A stretch of DNA of 64,000 nucleotides from Pelargonium tetragonum (Eukaryota; Streptophyta; Magnoliopsida; Geraniales; Geraniaceae): the NCBI GenBank assembly GCA_036897445.1, contig JAYMTL010000022.1, positions 1-64,000 on the forward strand, given 5' to 3'. The notes beneath the pieces are model-generated. The model worked only from the letters and a program-made list of their open reading frames with translations. It was not told where the DNA came from and did not search any database. Made by a program: the position numbers and the translations under genes. This document shows, in pieces, positions 62,114 to 64,000 of the stretch. The first letter of the stretch is position 1. Every line of letters starts with the position of its first letter.

Positions 62114-62350
62114 TTGGAGTTAGATCCCGAGATTGTAGTGAGGAGTATGACAGGAGGTAAGCTGCTGGGTATTCAGAAAGAAGCTCTGAAGAAAAGTATA
62201 GGGGTTAAGAGTAAAAGACAAGGTATGAAGGATAAGCAAAACAAAAAAAGGTCAAAACTAAAAACAAACGAAATGAAAAATTGTTTAATAAACAGGTTCT
62301 TTACGGGTACTTTTGTGGAGGTTAGCAATCAAGAAACTACGGTTAAGTGA
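62114..62350 (+). other. Lysine-rich ORF, unrecognised (78 codons)
   Basis: TTG-start frame with an internal ATG at codon 12 (62147). From there it reads MTGGKLLGIQKEALKKSIG and then a strongly basic stretch, VKSKRQGMKDKQNKKRSK. It ends in a less biased tail (FFTGTFVEVSNQ). No domain is recognised. It belongs with the lysine-rich frames at 25657, 25858 and 55427 by composition and by its C-type surroundings. It may be a small real protein, a relic, or codon-like repeat sequence. Confidence 0.3.
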
Positions 62351-62760
62351 GAAAGGTATTCATTAGTACTTTTAGTAACTTAGTCTAATGTAGAACCCTA
62401 GAGTACACAATTTGCTATTCCTCTTAAATATCCCCTGCTTCTGTACTGGTTAAATAAAATTGCTTACATAAAAAAACTAGTTTAAATGAAGTAAAAACCC
62501 GTGGTATACCCTTTAAACACCGAAAAAACTTAACTTGGGGTCTTCTTGGCATACAGTAAGAAAACCTGTTAATCATATTCACTTCCTTATCTAAGCTAGA
62601 ATAGACCCAACAAGAGTCGTAAGAAGAGTAGAAAATGACATTATAAGAGGTTCTCTTACTCTTTTGAATGGTATTGTCCTTAATATTGTGTTCGAAATAG
62701 GACTTGTGATAACCTATAACCGGGCTTCTCCAAAGGATTGAGGGACGCATCCTCCTTAGC

Positions 62761-64000
62761 TACTAAGAAAAGACCTGAATTCAAGTCTTTATCGCATCTT
62801 ACTTTATAGTTCTCTTCTTCCTTTTACTATCTGGGGATTGTAAACCTAGAAACAAGAGCCTCTTTTTGTTTATTCCTCCAAGTTAACTAGAATAAAAATA
62901 CAGAAACGAAAATAGGCAGGAATTCCCTGAGCTTCATCCTCTCTACCTATGCCAGATACTATAAAGTAAGCACACTGCGTGCCTTCACACTTTATATCGA
63001 CTTACTTGTTACTCTTATCCATAATTCTACTCTTCTTGCTAAAGCTAGGCTTTGTATACCTTTCCTCTTAGCTATACCTGTAGCTTTCTTCTAAGCTGTA
63101 CCTGTCTTGATAATACTTGCAGCTAGAAGGGTACTCCGACTTTGTCGCCCCTTCTTGTCTTGTTGCTCGGGTTTCTAGTTAGCAGGAGTCCTAAACTAAA
63201 GGCGAGTAAAATTGAGTTAAAATATAAAAAAGGAAACGTTCTGTATTGCGCGTAAAAAAGTAGTAGGAGTCTTGTGGATAAATATAAAAGAAAAATTCTA
63301 TTCTATCAAATTCTTAAGCACAAAAATCTAAGTCTGTTGGTAATATAATAGCAATTCCAGAATTTCATAAAAGCAGAAGAGTTCTCTATTTATAAGAGAA
63401 CACACGAAGGATACTAAGGTAAGGACTGACTTAGGCTTTCTTTTTCTAAAAAAGTGGGTAACTTAGAGTACAATTCTGAAAGTCAAGCTCTTTGGTTCAA
63501 ATAGTTCATTCTTATTAAAATCTAAAAGAAGAATTTTAGGATAAAAAAAGAAGTCAAATTATTTAGAAAGCCTAAAGAAAGGATCAAAGGATCCCTTATA
63601 TACGAGCTCCCCCAAGAGCAAGCCCTTCCCTAATAAATCAACTAAATAAAGAATGAGCGTTTCGTAAAAGGGAAACCTAAGCGCTTATAAGTGCTATATT
63701 CAGTCCTTTTTCTAACTATGAGTATAAACTCGTACATAACAAATGTAGCTTTCCTTGTTGTAGAGTTTTGCTATAGCGGATACTAGTTGAACCTAGCATA
63801 TTCTTGCTAAGACTGCCCTGTACTACCCCGGATTACTTATAAATGAGTTTCCCCTCCCTTCTATTGTGGATGGGGTATTTAGATATACTGGAATAGCTCC
63901 TTTTCTTCCGTATGTTGTACTTAGCACCAGCCCCTTTTTACTAATTGAAAGTCCCTGCAAGTACTTTTGATTAGAGATTAGAAATTTCTTGCTTCGTTAT
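62761..64000. other. Gene-free background with a C-like patch
   Basis: About 62940-63180 carries C-like words on the minus strand (KTGTA; GIAKRKG when translated). The rest is AT-rich background. No RNA gene or open frame of note runs to the window's end. Confidence 0.4.

Larger units (their letters stand above)
61421..62760. other. C-like block with 18-base motif and lysine-rich ORF
   Basis: AT-rich, with the 18-base motif at 61999-62016 and a lysine-rich frame at 62114-62350. A 108-codon minus frame at 62424-62750 has no recognised motif. Confidence 0.4.

Noticed and set aside
62424-62750. 108-codon minus frame as a gene
   Set aside because: No recognisable domain, and codon content is like the background.

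Overview
The window looks like land-plant (most likely seed-plant) mitochondrial DNA that is almost entirely intergenic. Three things point to this. A tRNA-Phe(GAA) and a tRNA-Pro(UGG) of plant mitochondrial type lie 29 bases apart at 10135-10311. A trnM(CAU) of the chloroplast-derived type used in seed-plant mitochondria lies at 41704-41776. No protein gene of bacterial or nuclear style is visible in 64 kb. Base composition is AT-rich, about one third G+C by eye, which is low for a plant mitochondrion. I recognised no rRNA, no nad/cox/atp/rps exon and no group II intron domain V. The longest open frame is 129 codons with a GTG start and no recognisable motif.

Layout: 1-10134 is an AT-rich background sprinkled with short G/C-run palindromes. 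10135-10311 is the trnF-trnP pair. From 10312 onward, background alternates with blocks of a different texture. Pyrimidine-rich blocks (about 10312-11640, 30041-31140, 36861-38640, 60361-61420) are mirrored by purine-rich blocks (about 46840-47960, 50201-53160, 58161-59640) that carry inverted copies of the same sequences. AT-rich, lysine-codon-rich blocks (about 25081-29060, 55181-56720, 59641-60360, 61421-62400, 62940-63180) carry a second group of related sequences. trnM and a degenerate lysine-type tRNA relic (44259-44331, minus strand) sit in background sequence.

The main positive result beyond the tRNAs is a network of short, diverged dispersed repeats on both strands. They are named here MR1 to MR5, plus a C family with lysine- or proline/serine-rich broken reading frames and a recurring 18-base motif. 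I match them to no known element; they are the best candidate for something undescribed. Also notable are a perfect 16-bp stem-loop (50012-50062), a nested two-stem structure in an unusually GC-rich stretch (38650-38721), and the structural wear in two of the three tRNA genes.

Only the tRNA genes have a supported role: mitochondrial translation (Phe, Pro and elongator Met decoding). All family assignments rest on reading by eye, without alignment or database search.
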